A DNA stretch of 64,000 bases from positions 34,035-98,034 of the forward strand of contig NZ_KE384403.1 in the NCBI RefSeq assembly GCF_000425585.1, in the 5' to 3' direction. Source of the DNA: Terrimonas ferruginea DSM 30193. GTDB taxonomy: Bacteria > Bacteroidota > Bacteroidia > Chitinophagales > Chitinophagaceae. Positions 26,045 to 34,372 of this stretch are shown here, in pieces; the stretch's first letter is position 1; each line of letters begins with the position of its first letter. The notes beneath the pieces were generated by a model. The model was not told the origin of the DNA. It ran no database searches and worked only from the letters and a program-made list of their open reading frames with translations. Made by a program: the position numbers and the translations under genes.

Positions 26045-28249
26045 TTAATTGCTGCCTGTCCGTTGTTTTTCTTCTTCAATACCCGTTCTGCGTGTTTTGC
26101 CCGCCTTCACATTTTTGTTACCGAATTTCCAGGTAAAGGTCAGTCGTGCCGCACGTGTTTCAGGTTTTACGCCGGCAGCAGACGTCACACCAAAGGACGA
26201 AACAGTATAGTGATACTCCTGTACATTCAGCAGATCGGTGATATTAAAAGTCAGCCGCCCATTGTTTTTCAAAATTGCCTTTGATACGCCGATATTCAGC
26301 GATCCCTGCGGACGGAAATGCATTACCCCAACGGTGAGCGCAGAAAAATAACTACCCGATACTTCTGCAGTCCAACCCTGTTTAAAAGTCAGCAGGTTGG
26401 TCATGTTGAGATAAGCACCGGTGGTCGTTGTCTTTTTATCCAGCCCGTCGGGGTCACTGATGCCGGCATATACGGCCCCGATGGTATTGGTCATACTCCA
26501 TTTTCCCTTGAACAACTGTTCCATATAAGAAACGGATAAACTTAGCTGTCCGGCTCTGCGCAGGTTGTCCTGGGTGCTGATCACGACTTCGCTTCCGGGG
26601 TCTTTTTTAAACACCGGAGCCAGTACATCCGAGATATGACTATAATCGATAGAGGTAACTAACTTATTCTTATAAGTATGAGATAAGCCGATATTGTCGG
26701 AAAAGGAAGGACGTATGGCCGGGTTTCCCTGGATATAACTGTACTGACTTACGTAAGTGGTAAAGGGATTCATAACATCAAAACCAAAGCGGTTAATTTT
26801 CCGGCGGTAAGAAACACCGAATTGCTGATCCTGCGAAAGCTGGTATTGTACGGCAGCCGAAGGAAAGAGTTTAAAATACCGGTTACTATTTTTTTGACCA
26901 AGCGTTCTGGAATTACCTTCGGTAAATGTATACTCCGCTCTTAGCCCTGTTTCAAGACTCCATTTTTTAATCTTTTTATTGAGGCTGACATAGCCGGCAT
27001 AAATATTTTCCTGGTAAATGAAATGATTACTGCGCAGCACATCTGTTTTCCAGTTGTTGCCGTCGAGGAATTCCCAACCGGCATTATTATCGGATCGGTT
27101 GATCGATGTTTTCAATCCTGCGGTAATTTTTCCTTCTTTCACGGGATGGGTATAATCTGCAGAAAGCCCGTATATGGTGATGGAAGAAGGAGAGTTGTTG
27201 CGTAAAAGATACTCAGGCTGGTAAGCAAGGCCGTTTTCATCGCTGTAGATGGTTGATACCTGGTCCTTCCAGCTTTTATCGTAGGAAAAATAATCGGCAT
27301 TTACTGTCAGCTCTTTGCCTTTGCTGTTCAGTTGTTTGGTATAATAAGCGTTTACTGAAATATTATTGACGGATGTCCGGCCGCCCGTAAACACGCGTGA
27401 GAAAGAATCGATGCCGTTATGAATATTGTCTTTTACCACCTGGTTGGTGGAGTTCCTGTCGCGATAGAGCAACAGGCCTCTTGCCATCACACCTGCGGTG
27501 GCTGATTTATCTATTTCATAATCCACACCTGCGCGGTAGCTATGATTGAAACGTTTATAACTCGTAAAATCAGATTCCCGGATAAGAGTTTGGGCATCCA
27601 TTGTTCTGCGCAGATCCGTTTTATTGTAAAGTGTATTCTGCAGCAGGTCATAACTGGCGTAAGCATTTACCTTTTTATTCCGGTGATTGGCAAGAACACC
27701 ACCATTGTATCTCCCGTAGTTGCCCCAGCCCGCACCGGCCGTTAAAGTGGCATTGGTACCAAAGTTTTTATTTTTTACCAGTTTGATATTGATGACCACA
27801 TCGCCCTGTGCATCATAGCGCGCAGGAGGAGTGGTCAGTATTTCCACTTTTTCCACACCGCCGGCCGGCGTGGCCGTAAGCAGGGCCTTGAGCTCCTGGC
27901 CGGATAGATTAGAAGGACGGCCATTGATCAATACCAGCACGGATTTACCACGGAATTGCAGGTTGTCCTGCTGCTCAAACATTCCCGGCGCACGCAGCAA
28001 GGCTTCATAAGCATTACCACCGGCGGCTACCGGGCTCGCCGCCATATTCAGCGTGATTTTTCCTGCACCCTGTTCAATGAATTCCTTTTTGGAAGAAATG
28101 GTAATTCCGTTCATCACTTTTGCCGAGTCGGCAGCAGCGGCAACGACCGAATCTTTCGATAGCGGCTGCTGAGCCTGCACGCGGGTACACAAGGCCATGG
28201 TTAGTCCGGCGATCAGCAACAGGCAGCAGATAGGTTGGTTGAGTTTCAT
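26045..28249 (-). CDS. Outer-membrane beta-barrel family protein (TonB-receptor-like)
   Basis: 734 residues from ATG 28247-28249 (signal peptide MKLNQPICCLLLIAGLTMAL). A plug-like domain (GNAYEALLRAPGMFEQQDNL, VLVLINGRPSNLSGQELKAL, VEKVEILTTPPARYDAQGDV) is followed by a large beta-barrel with alternating aromatic strands to the C-terminus, as in the OMP_b-brl_3 group. There is no N-terminal carboxypeptidase-regulatory domain, which many relatives have, and no SusD partner, so a nutrient-glycan role is not supported. The frame upstream of the chosen ATG has no signal sequence. Confidence 0.88.
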   Translation of the reverse strand: MKLNQPICCLLLIAGLTMALCTRVQAQQPLSKDSVVAAAADSAKVMNGITISSKKEFIEQGAGKITLNMAASPVAAGGNAYEALLRAPGMFEQQDNLQFRGKSVLVLINGRPSNLSGQELKALLTATPAGGVEKVEILTTPPARYDAQGDVVINIKLVKNKNFGTNATLTAGAGWGNYGRYNGGVLANHRNKKVNAYASYDLLQNTLYNKTDLRRTMDAQTLIRESDFTSYKRFNHSYRAGVDYEIDKSATAGVMARGLLLYRDRNSTNQVVKDNIHNGIDSFSRVFTGGRTSVNNISVNAYYTKQLNSKGKELTVNADYFSYDKSWKDQVSTIYSDENGLAYQPEYLLRNNSPSSITIYGLSADYTHPVKEGKITAGLKTSINRSDNNAGWEFLDGNNWKTDVLRSNHFIYQENIYAGYVSLNKKIKKWSLETGLRAEYTFTEGNSRTLGQKNSNRYFKLFPSAAVQYQLSQDQQFGVSYRRKINRFGFDVMNPFTTYVSQYSYIQGNPAIRPSFSDNIGLSHTYKNKLVTSIDYSHISDVLAPVFKKDPGSEVVISTQDNLRRAGQLSLSVSYMEQLFKGKWSMTNTIGAVYAGISDPDGLDKKTTTTGAYLNMTNLLTFKQGWTAEVSGSYFSALTVGVMHFRPQGSLNIGVSKAILKNNGRLTFNITDLLNVQEYHYTVSSFGVTSAAGVKPETRAARLTFTWKFGNKNVKAGKTRRTGIEEEKQRTGSN

Positions 28250-28267
28250 GTCTTTTACGATTTGACA

Positions 28268-28339
28268 CAAACCTATTCCACCCACCCGCGGCCGGTAAAT
28301 ACGATACACCAAACGGCTTTTCGGCGGTACAAACCGCCG
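28268..28339 (-). promoter_or_regulatory. Upstream region of the beta-barrel gene: -7 element, possible LytTR half-sites, hairpin
   Basis: On the minus strand TAGGTTTG (complement of 28268-28275) fits TAnnTTTG, about 20 nt from the ATG. Two sites resembling LytTR half-sites, GCCGTTTGG (28309-28317) and GCGGTTTGT (28329-28337), lie upstream with an 11-nt gap; the second also forms a hairpin with its neighbour (28322-28339). No good -33 element. Confidence 0.35.
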
Positions 28340-28414
28340 GATTTTCTCTTTTTTATAAAAAACGGGGAAAATAAAACGGGCTCATTTATCTTCATCGCCG
28401 TAAAATTTTGAGCT

Positions 28415-28963
28415 ATGGAAGAACAACAACTGACGCTGGGTATCGGCACCCGTTTGCAACATACATTATACGGTCCCGGCGTAATCGTGGGCGTGCGCTA
28501 TGCCAGTTATCTTATTTCCTTTATCCACCTCGGTGTTAAAGAAGTAGAGAAAACAGATACGCAACTCGACGAGATCATTCCCGAAAACGTTTCGCAGGAG
28601 ATTGAAACACTCAGCGATATGGAAGCTTCCATGCTCCGCATTCTCCGCCTGTGGAATGGTTTCGGCGAACCGGTACAGTTGGGCGAACGCTGGACCGGCG
28701 GCACGCTGATCCTTCAACCGGCCGATAAACAGCTCAAGCCCAAGGAAATTCCCGTAGAAGATTTTTTTCACAAGATCGTCATGCTCCGCGACCGCCTGCG
28801 CGTGCTGGAGCAAAACATCAACAGCCACAAAAAACTGAGCGACGAAGAAAAGGTAAACATCCAGCAATACATTACCCGCTGCTATGGCTCACTCACTACG
28901 TTCAATGTTTTGTTTAAAAACAAGGAACACTGGTTTGTGGGAGAAAAAAGCGGAAACGACTAA
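28415..28963 (+). CDS. Conserved hypothetical cytoplasmic protein
   Basis: 182 residues with no signal peptide or membrane segment. The N-terminus (RLQHTLYGPGVIVGVRYASY) looks like a small SH3-like beta-barrel of the type seen at the C-terminus of UvrD-like helicases; the remainder is helical (EDFFHKIVMLRDRLRVLEQN, then NSHKKLSDEEKVNIQQYI). I do not recognise a named family. Its stop codon overlaps the stop of the small convergent gene 28960-29187 by 3 nt. Confidence 0.8.
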   Translation: MEEQQLTLGIGTRLQHTLYGPGVIVGVRYASYLISFIHLGVKEVEKTDTQLDEIIPENVSQEIETLSDMEASMLRILRLWNGFGEPVQLGERWTGGTLILQPADKQLKPKEIPVEDFFHKIVMLRDRLRVLEQNINSHKKLSDEEKVNIQQYITRCYGSLTTFNVLFKNKEHWFVGEKSGND

Positions 28964-29187
28964 GGTTTGCGCCAGAGGCGTATGTAATAGCGGATGAGAA
29001 AGGCCGATCCTAGAACAATGATGGCATAATAGATCCAGGTGACAACGGCCGGGTAACGCCCGCTGAACGCCAGCCCGAATTGCAGCCCCGTCATGATGAT
29101 AAAGATCAGCCACAGCAACAGGGAAGACGCTGTGTTGATAATCTTCAGGAAGTATTTTCTTACATCGGGTTCCTGCTCGGGTTCCAT
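28960..29187 (-). CDS. Small two-helix membrane protein
   Basis: 75 residues. A short charged N-terminus (MEPEQEPDVRKYFLKIINTA) is followed by two hydrophobic helices (about 18-40 and 47-68) and the basic end YIRLWRKP. This size and layout are common among uncharacterised Bacteroidota proteins. Convergent with the upstream + gene, sharing stop codon bases. No function can be read. Confidence 0.7.
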   Translation of the reverse strand: MEPEQEPDVRKYFLKIINTASSLLLWLIFIIMTGLQFGLAFSGRYPAVVTWIYYAIIVLGSAFLIRYYIRLWRKP

Positions 29188-29212
29188 ACAAGTAATTTGA
29201 AAAGCAAGTTAG

Positions 29213-30001
29213 TTATTCTTCCGGCGCGCCGGGCACCAGCAGTGCGCGGAAGGAAGCAGAATCGCCGTTGAATACATTGAAATCCACTTTTGACGTAATG
29301 CCATTCACCTGACCGCTGTCGTTGTGCTGCCAGAAATGCCAGGGCCTTCCAATGCGCGGCTGACGTGGCTCATAGTAATGCGCTACCCACAGCGGATATT
29401 GATCGAAGTCGACGCCTAAATATTGCCGGTAGAAATCCGCGTTGGTATAGATGATCGGTTTTACGCCGTAATGTTCTTCCACCACATCCAGCCAGCGTTT
29501 GACTTCGCGGCGCAAGGCAGCGGGACTGGCGCTGAGTTTCGTTTCCACATCCAGTACAGGAGGCAGGTCGCCGGGTCTTAGTTTTACTTTATCGATAAAG
29601 TTCTCGGCCTGCAGCTTTCCATCTTTTGTGGGAATAAAAAAGTGATAGGCACCGCGGATGATATCATTCTCCCGGCACTTTTGCCAGTTGCGGCGGAATT
29701 GCGGGTCCATGTTGCCGATGCCTTCGGTTGCTTTGATAAATGCGAAACCCATTTTGATGTTCCACACTTCCATTTTCTTCACTTCTTCCCACGCAATAAG
29801 ATGCTGGTAGCGTGACACGTCGATGCCGTGAATCCCGAAACCATCGGGAATAGCAATGCCGAATTCTTTATAGCGGGTGAGTTTTGCCTTGCGGTAAGCG
29901 ATCCATTTATAGAACATCATTCCGCCGAAGAGTAACAGCAGAAGCGTGCTGATGATAAGCACAAAGCGGCGGCGTGATTTTCCTTTTCTTTTTGACGGCA
30001 T
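29213..30001 (-). CDS. GH25-family lysozyme-like muramidase
   Basis: 262 residues. A basic N-terminus plus one membrane helix (about 12-32) anchors the protein; the GH25 barrel follows. Seen: GIHGIDVSRYQHLIAWEEV with the first catalytic-face Asp, MGFAFIKATEG, GAYHFFIPTKDG, PPVLDVETKL with the catalytic Asp/Glu pair, KPIIYTNADFY and WHFWQHNDSGQVNGI. GH25 enzymes cleave the MurNAc-GlcNAc bond of peptidoglycan. The anchor suggests a role in its own cell wall rather than a secreted lysin. Confidence 0.9.
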   Translation of the reverse strand: MPSKRKGKSRRRFVLIISTLLLLLFGGMMFYKWIAYRKAKLTRYKEFGIAIPDGFGIHGIDVSRYQHLIAWEEVKKMEVWNIKMGFAFIKATEGIGNMDPQFRRNWQKCRENDIIRGAYHFFIPTKDGKLQAENFIDKVKLRPGDLPPVLDVETKLSASPAALRREVKRWLDVVEEHYGVKPIIYTNADFYRQYLGVDFDQYPLWVAHYYEPRQPRIGRPWHFWQHNDSGQVNGITSKVDFNVFNGDSASFRALLVPGAPEE

Positions 30002-30023
30002 GTAGCAGCTGCGAATTGCGCTG

Positions 30024-30031
30024 CAAATATA
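30024..30031 (-). promoter_or_regulatory. -7 promoter element for the GH25 gene
   Basis: TATATTTG on the minus strand fits TAnnTTTG and lies 23 nt upstream of the ATG at 30001. No clear -33 partner, so support is moderate. Confidence 0.4.
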
Positions 30032-30147
30032 CGCGGTAGGCCTGTGCGATTTTGTTAATTCAGAAATCGGGTTTGCAGGTTGGAACCTTCGATCACTGAT
30101 GTTGAGCTTTTCCGCTTCCGGATTCGTGTATACACGAACCGGGAAAA

Positions 30148-31103
30148 TTAAAAAAGTGATGTATATTGATTGATGCGGCTTAGTATTTCTTCGAATGATG
30201 GCTGACCCCTATAGTACAAGTTGCGCGTACGCTCGTAGCGCGACTGTAAGCTTGCTCGAACAGATTCATTACTCAACAGAAACGCTTCGTTTTTTGCCAA
30301 CGGTATTTTTAAATCTTCCTCGGGAAAACGTTTCTGTTTGTGAATACGGTATTGGTCTGTATTTAAAAACTCCTTTACATGCTGATTGGAAAGCAGGCAA
30401 TAAACATCATAGTATTGCCGCATGTAATTCGCCGACAACTGTCCGGTTACCTGCTCTCTGCGGAATTTTGTACAGATTGTCTGTAGTTTTTCGACAAGTG
30501 TATAGCGAGGGTCATAACAAGGTACGCCTATTGCCCGGTTGTCCTTGATGTCAATGCCAGCAGTAGTTATGGCTTTATCATAAGCCCAGGAACTGATCGC
30601 ACACGGGATATTTGGTGTAGTTGTATCATAACCAGCTTCCAATAAGATTCCATCTTTTAACCCGCTTATTACCCCCGTATGTTTAGGATAATGCAGCCGT
30701 ATCCCTCCACTGTTATAGCGCCTTGTATCATCAAACGATGTATCCCGCGTTACCGTTGTAATCCCCGGTATTCGGATTTCAGAAGCAAGTTGGTCATAAT
30801 ACGCTTTTTACGCTGTATATTACTTGCGTTGCTGTTTTTAGGATTTTCGTTAATGGATAATCCTTGCGGAGGATTGATGTGAAGGTCAATATCTTCAGAA
30901 AATCGATTGATCAGGTTAAAGCCTTTCGATAAAGATGTCCCGCCTTTCAATTGAAACTCGTACCCCTGTTGCTGCAGTCCATAAAGCACGTGCATAATCC
31001 AATAGTCTTTTTCTATCAGACCAGCAAGAATCGATGTTTCATCTTCTAATATTCGCAACAATTCCGGAAAGTCCTTGTGCTCATGTAAAAAAATTTGTGC
31101 CAT
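30148..31103 (-). pseudogene. abiEii: AbiEii-type nucleotidyltransferase toxin, split by a one-base frameshift
   Basis: Reading from 31103, the first 100 or so residues carry the nucleotidyltransferase core (LKGGTSLSKGF and SEDIDLHI) and end prematurely at 30750 after RGLQR. The other frame continues the protein without stops from about 30805 to 30148 (KAYYDQLASEIRIPGI, RDTSFDD, YNSGGIRLHY, VEKLQTICTKFRRE). The switch falls at a run of five A (minus strand; T 30805-30809). Adding one A restores 318 residues, a normal AbiEii length. The truncated piece lacks the C-terminal EKLQTICTKFR catalytic-support motif. Could be a mutation, a sequencing error, or programmed slippage. Starts 9 nt after the antitoxin stop. 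Confidence 0.85.
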
Positions 31104-31112
31104 TCCTGTTAT

Positions 31113-31685
31113 TTAAGCCGGCACCTGTTCCAGGAATTTCCTGGTTCCCACAGTGCCATAATCCTGCGCGAGACGCCTGAGTTTTCCGGCATCCATTTTT
31201 TTTATCTTTTTGACGATATTCGAAAGAAGAGACGGCTGGTCTTCAGCCAGATCATTGATATTGTTCAGGAGATCAATGAGTAAAAACTCCGCTGTCAGTA
31301 CATCTGGCACACGCTGTTTCCGTATAAAGTGGAAAAGACGGTTACCGAGCTTAAAACTACCATGACGTTTGTAATTGTAAACTTTTCTGAAGTTGTATAA
31401 CTGTGTTGTTCCAAGTCCGAGCATATTGTAGTCGTTCGGCGAAACGATTACAAAACGGCTGTCTTTGAGAAAAGAGCGAACCAGATTTTTTTCGTCTGCA
31501 GGCGCTTTGCCGAATACACTTTTTTTAGGCACATAATATACCCCTCCGGAAAGTTTTTCCAGAACGCCCTCCGTTACTAACTCCTGTAAATGGCGGTCTA
31601 CAGATGCAGACCATTTCTGCAAATCCGCCCGTCGATAAACCGCTCCAGGCTTAAGGTGCTTTTTTAACTCATCAATGCGTTTCAC
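31113..31685 (-). CDS. abiEi: AbiEi-type antitoxin (DUF6088, type IV toxin-antitoxin)
   Basis: 190 residues from GTG 31683-31685 (MKRIDELKKHL). An N-terminal winged-helix domain (VYRRADLQKWSASVDRHLQE, VTEGVLEKLSGGVYYVPKK) is followed by the DUF6088 C-terminal domain (RFVIVSPNDYNMLGLGTTQL, YKRHGSFKLGNRLFHFIRK, DVLTAEFLLIDLLNNINDLA). AbiEi proteins repress their own operon and counter AbiEii. The frame is intact. Two inverted repeats suited to autorepression lie at 31688-31743. Confidence 0.85.
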   Translation of the reverse strand: MKRIDELKKHLKPGAVYRRADLQKWSASVDRHLQELVTEGVLEKLSGGVYYVPKKSVFGKAPADEKNLVRSFLKDSRFVIVSPNDYNMLGLGTTQLYNFRKVYNYKRHGSFKLGNRLFHFIRKQRVPDVLTAEFLLIDLLNNINDLAEDQPSLLSNIVKKIKKMDAGKLRRLAQDYGTVGTRKFLEQVPA

Positions 31686-31687
31686 AA

Positions 31688-31743
31688 TGCAAAAGTAATA
31701 AGGATTATACTTTTTGCATGATTTTTTACTAAAAATTCATGCA
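31688..31743 (-). promoter_or_regulatory. AbiE promoter with two inverted-repeat operators
   Basis: IR1 31688-31718 has arms TGCAAAAGTA and TACTTTTTGCA; IR2 31715-31743 has arms TGCATGATTTTTTA and AAAAATTCATGCA, the two sharing TGCA. The -7 element TACTTTTG (complement of 31690-31697) lies inside IR1 and ends 4 nt from the GTG start, implying a leaderless or nearly leaderless transcript. AbiEi of Streptococcus agalactiae is known to bind two inverted repeats in its own promoter. Confidence 0.65.
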
Positions 31744-31807
31744 AATTTTAATAAATGTTTATACTCGGTTATCTTACAGAGACCTGCTTAGGCAAAATAA
31801 ACGATTC

Positions 31808-32434
31808 CTAGTTCCTGACATATTTGAGAAAGAATCCGCCATTCATATTCTCAATCGCAGCAAGCTGCTGCTCGACAAACGGCAATCTTGTAATATTTAC
31901 CAGCCCACGCAAACCCGCATAGTCACGCGCCGAACTGTATAAGTAGTCCGCAGCGGTTTCCACAACGCGGTCGCGGACCGGATTCTGCTGTATGTATTCG
32001 ATATGTTCTACCAATTGTGAGGGACGTGTGGTTTCGATAAATACAGGATCGATAACGTTTTGCCACACCTGCAGCTTTTTAGCAGTACTGAAAAAACTTC
32101 CCGCTTCGCGGAAAAGACCCATCATCCACTTACGCCGGGCATCCGGCTCCGTATCGATGGCTTCCATTATTTTAGTTGTGGTAAATTGTTTGTACTCCTC
32201 TTCGAATGTGACCATATCATAACCCTCGCCGGGCTGCATGATCAAATGAAGATGATTCGTCATCAGGCACCAACCGTATACAGGCAATTTTTGCTGATGG
32301 ATAAAATGATTGAGGGAGTGTACGATCACCTGCTTGTATACCGGCCGTATAAACACATCGACCCAGTCTACGGTGTTGAAGGTAATAAAGTAACAGTTCC
32401 TTCCTTCTTTATATGGTTGTTTCTCCTTTGCCAT
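31808..32434 (-). CDS. REP-associated tyrosine transposase (RAYT, Y1/IS200-like)
   Basis: 208 residues from ATG 32432-32434. Single-strand-acting HUH nuclease: YKEGRNCYFITFNTVDWVDV at the start, the metal-binding HUH motif in MTNHLHLIMQPGEG, and the catalytic-tyrosine region EHIEYIQQNPVRDRVVE with YLYSSARDYAGL. No IS200-like ends or target hairpins are evident right around the gene, and the frame runs on upstream without homology. RAYTs act on REP palindromes elsewhere in the genome; the 5441-5494 tandem repeat is a possible substrate (inference). Confidence 0.88.
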   Translation of the reverse strand: MAKEKQPYKEGRNCYFITFNTVDWVDVFIRPVYKQVIVHSLNHFIHQQKLPVYGWCLMTNHLHLIMQPGEGYDMVTFEEEYKQFTTTKIMEAIDTEPDARRKWMMGLFREAGSFFSTAKKLQVWQNVIDPVFIETTRPSQLVEHIEYIQQNPVRDRVVETAADYLYSSARDYAGLRGLVNITRLPFVEQQLAAIENMNGGFFLKYVRN

Positions 32435-32522
32435 AACAATCACATTTCTCACACTAAGAAGAACGGCGGAAATCATCCACGAGGTTGCAAACTCTGTTCC
32501 AACAACGGATTTCTGTGGATAA

Positions 32523-33635
32523 CTATTCCACGGCAGATAAGGCATAGATAGCGAAACTGGCCAGCCAGTGTTCGCCGCCGTAATTCCCCCCGGCCACCTG
32601 CGGAATAGAAGTGGCAAGATGCTGAACCGCAGACCTTTGAAGCAACTTTTTACGCAGGTCCGTTACCGGCAACACACGCGCAATGCCCTGCATGCACCAG
32701 CTACGGCTTAAACTCAATCCATCCAGGTGCACGATCTGGTAATCGCTGCGGTCAGACACATGCGGCAGCACCGTAAGATGACGAAGCCCGTTTGCCGGCA
32801 TAAAATTGTTGAACCATTTCATGAATTGTTGCGGTCCCAGCACTCTGCGCATTAAATCCGCCTCCATTAATGATGGCGAAAAGAAATCACTTCCATCCGG
32901 CTCCCAACTTGAAGGCGCTTGTTTGTCTCGGCTGTAAAGACGCATGGCATGTTGTTTTACCGCTGCCGCAAATCCCGTATCGTTTGATGCGCGCGCATAG
33001 TCCAGCGCAAACGCCAGTCCGAATGCGGTGTTAGGATGCACACCCGTGCGGTTAGGATAAGTCTGCACTTTTATATAGGCTTTCCAGCGGTCTTTAATAT
33101 TATTTGTCAAAGGTTGCAACGCCGCATGCCAGCGACGCGCCAACGGATCTTTCCACTCGATCAACTCCTGGTCGAGTTTCAGCAACCAGGCCCATCCGTA
33201 CGTGCGCTCCCAGCTTGCATTGTAGCGGCTGTCAAAGTATTCGGTTTCTTTCAGCAGCCTGGCCGGTTGAAAACTGCTGTCGAGTATGGCGCGGATCTGT
33301 CCGGACTCGGGCAGATGCGGATAAAGGCGAAGTAAACGTACCAGCATCCAGTGTCCATGCACACTCGAGTGCCAGTCGAAACATCCGTAGAACGACGGAT
33401 GTAATTGACGCGGCGTCAGCACATGATCGCTATCCGATGCCGAGGTATGACTTGTTTTATTCGGATATTCCTGTTCTATGCATTTCAACGGCAGGGCTGC
33501 AAGCAGCGAAGCGCCTTTTTCTGTCAATCGTACAACGGAACTATCCGCATTCACCGTAAAAAAATCGGAACTGGGTTGTGCGCCCACTGTAACAAACGCT
33601 GTCATCAGCAACAGCAGACCGGCAATTTTTTTCAT
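32523..33635 (-). CDS. DUF2891 family secreted protein
   Basis: 370 residues from ATG 33633-33635 with a signal peptide (MKKIAGLLLLMTAFVTVGAQ). Conserved stretches typical of DUF2891: LPLKCIEQEYPNKTSH, LHPSFYGCFDWHSSVHGHWM, TYGWAWLLKLDQEL and EPDGSDFFSPSLMEADLMRR. The fold is predicted to be an alpha/alpha barrel like glycoside-processing enzymes, but no activity is established. The 3' end extends toward the RAYT gene 88 nt away. Confidence 0.88.
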   Translation of the reverse strand: MKKIAGLLLLMTAFVTVGAQPSSDFFTVNADSSVVRLTEKGASLLAALPLKCIEQEYPNKTSHTSASDSDHVLTPRQLHPSFYGCFDWHSSVHGHWMLVRLLRLYPHLPESGQIRAILDSSFQPARLLKETEYFDSRYNASWERTYGWAWLLKLDQELIEWKDPLARRWHAALQPLTNNIKDRWKAYIKVQTYPNRTGVHPNTAFGLAFALDYARASNDTGFAAAVKQHAMRLYSRDKQAPSSWEPDGSDFFSPSLMEADLMRRVLGPQQFMKWFNNFMPANGLRHLTVLPHVSDRSDYQIVHLDGLSLSRSWCMQGIARVLPVTDLRKKLLQRSAVQHLATSIPQVAGGNYGGEHWLASFAIYALSAVE

Positions 33636-33655
33636 AGCTAAATATACAGACAAAA

Positions 33656-33682
33656 AAAGACCACGTTAAACGTGGCCTTCTT
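33656..33682 (-). terminator. Rho-independent terminator after the AhpD-like gene
   Basis: Stem ccacgt-taa-acgtgg at 33661-33675; on the minus strand it is followed by a run of T (complement of aaaaaaaga at 33652-33660). It closes the ahpC-ahpD direction of transcription. Confidence 0.75.
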
Positions 33683-33702
33683 TTATAAATGCGTTATGCA
33701 GG

Positions 33703-34302
33703 TCAGGCCAGCACGGTGATCAGTCCTTTGATAATGGAAACGGTTTTTACCGCTTCAAATACACGGCTTTCGCTGCTGCCATGTTGCAGTACGGATTGTT
33801 CGTGTGAGGACACGCACATTTCGCAACCATTCACCGCAGAGATGGCCAGGCTAAGCAGTTCGAAGAACTCTTTGCCCAACACCGGGTTCATCATCAGGCT
33901 CATCTTGATACCTGCGGGCTGGTTGTTGTAAGAATCTTTGTTCATGAAATGACGGAAGCGGTAGAATACATTGTTGGTATTCATCAGCGAGGTAGCTGCG
34001 ATTACTTCGGCAATTTCCGCTTCGGTTGCTCCTTCCTGTTGTGCCAGGCGCGTGAAGCTTTCTTTCAGGGGTTCGAAGCGTTCATTCACCGATACGGCCA
34101 GTGCCAGCAGCAGCGCTTCCTTGCGGTTCAACTGTTGCGTGTTATTGATCGCATTGCCAACATTGATCTTCAGGTCTTTGATGTAGCGCGCTTCAGCCTG
34201 GATCAGCGCCTGTGCGTTGGAAGAAGGAATATAATCTTCCAGCAACAGGTCTTTCAGCAGGTTCACAAATGTCTCGTTGGGTATCGTAGCAATTGCACTC
34301 AT
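33703..34302 (-). CDS. AhpD-like alkylhydroperoxidase (carboxymuconolactone decarboxylase fold)
   Basis: 199 residues, all helical. The redox motif NGCEMCVSSHEQSVLQHG gives the AhpD CxxC with the following His (CxxCxxxH). AhpD relatives reduce the adjacent AhpC-type peroxiredoxin. An N-terminal half without cysteines (residues 1-110) looks like a duplicated fold. It lies 70 nt downstream of ahpC, separated by a terminator-like hairpin at 34327-34353, so it may be expressed at a lower level than ahpC. Confidence 0.9.
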   Translation of the reverse strand: MSAIATIPNETFVNLLKDLLLEDYIPSSNAQALIQAEARYIKDLKINVGNAINNTQQLNRKEALLLALAVSVNERFEPLKESFTRLAQQEGATEAEIAEVIAATSLMNTNNVFYRFRHFMNKDSYNNQPAGIKMSLMMNPVLGKEFFELLSLAISAVNGCEMCVSSHEQSVLQHGSSESRVFEAVKTVSIIKGLITVLA

Positions 34303-34326
34303 GATAAAATTTTTATCGGGTAAATA

Positions 34327-34353
34327 AAAAGCCAGCTAGTTGGCTGGCTTTTA
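34327..34353 (-). terminator. Hairpin between ahpC and the AhpD-like gene
   Basis: A perfect 7-bp stem agccagc/gctggct (34330-34336 and 34343-34349) is flanked by A-runs and T-runs on both strands, so it can terminate or attenuate ahpC transcription on the minus strand before the AhpD-like gene. Confidence 0.7.
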
Positions 34354-34372
34354 CCAGACTTGTTTGGAAGAA

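Noticed and set aside
31740..32520. Insertion-sequence ends around the RAYT gene
   Set aside because: Checked the flanks for terminal hairpins or target duplications; none evident, so the gene is treated as a chromosomal RAYT rather than a mobile IS.
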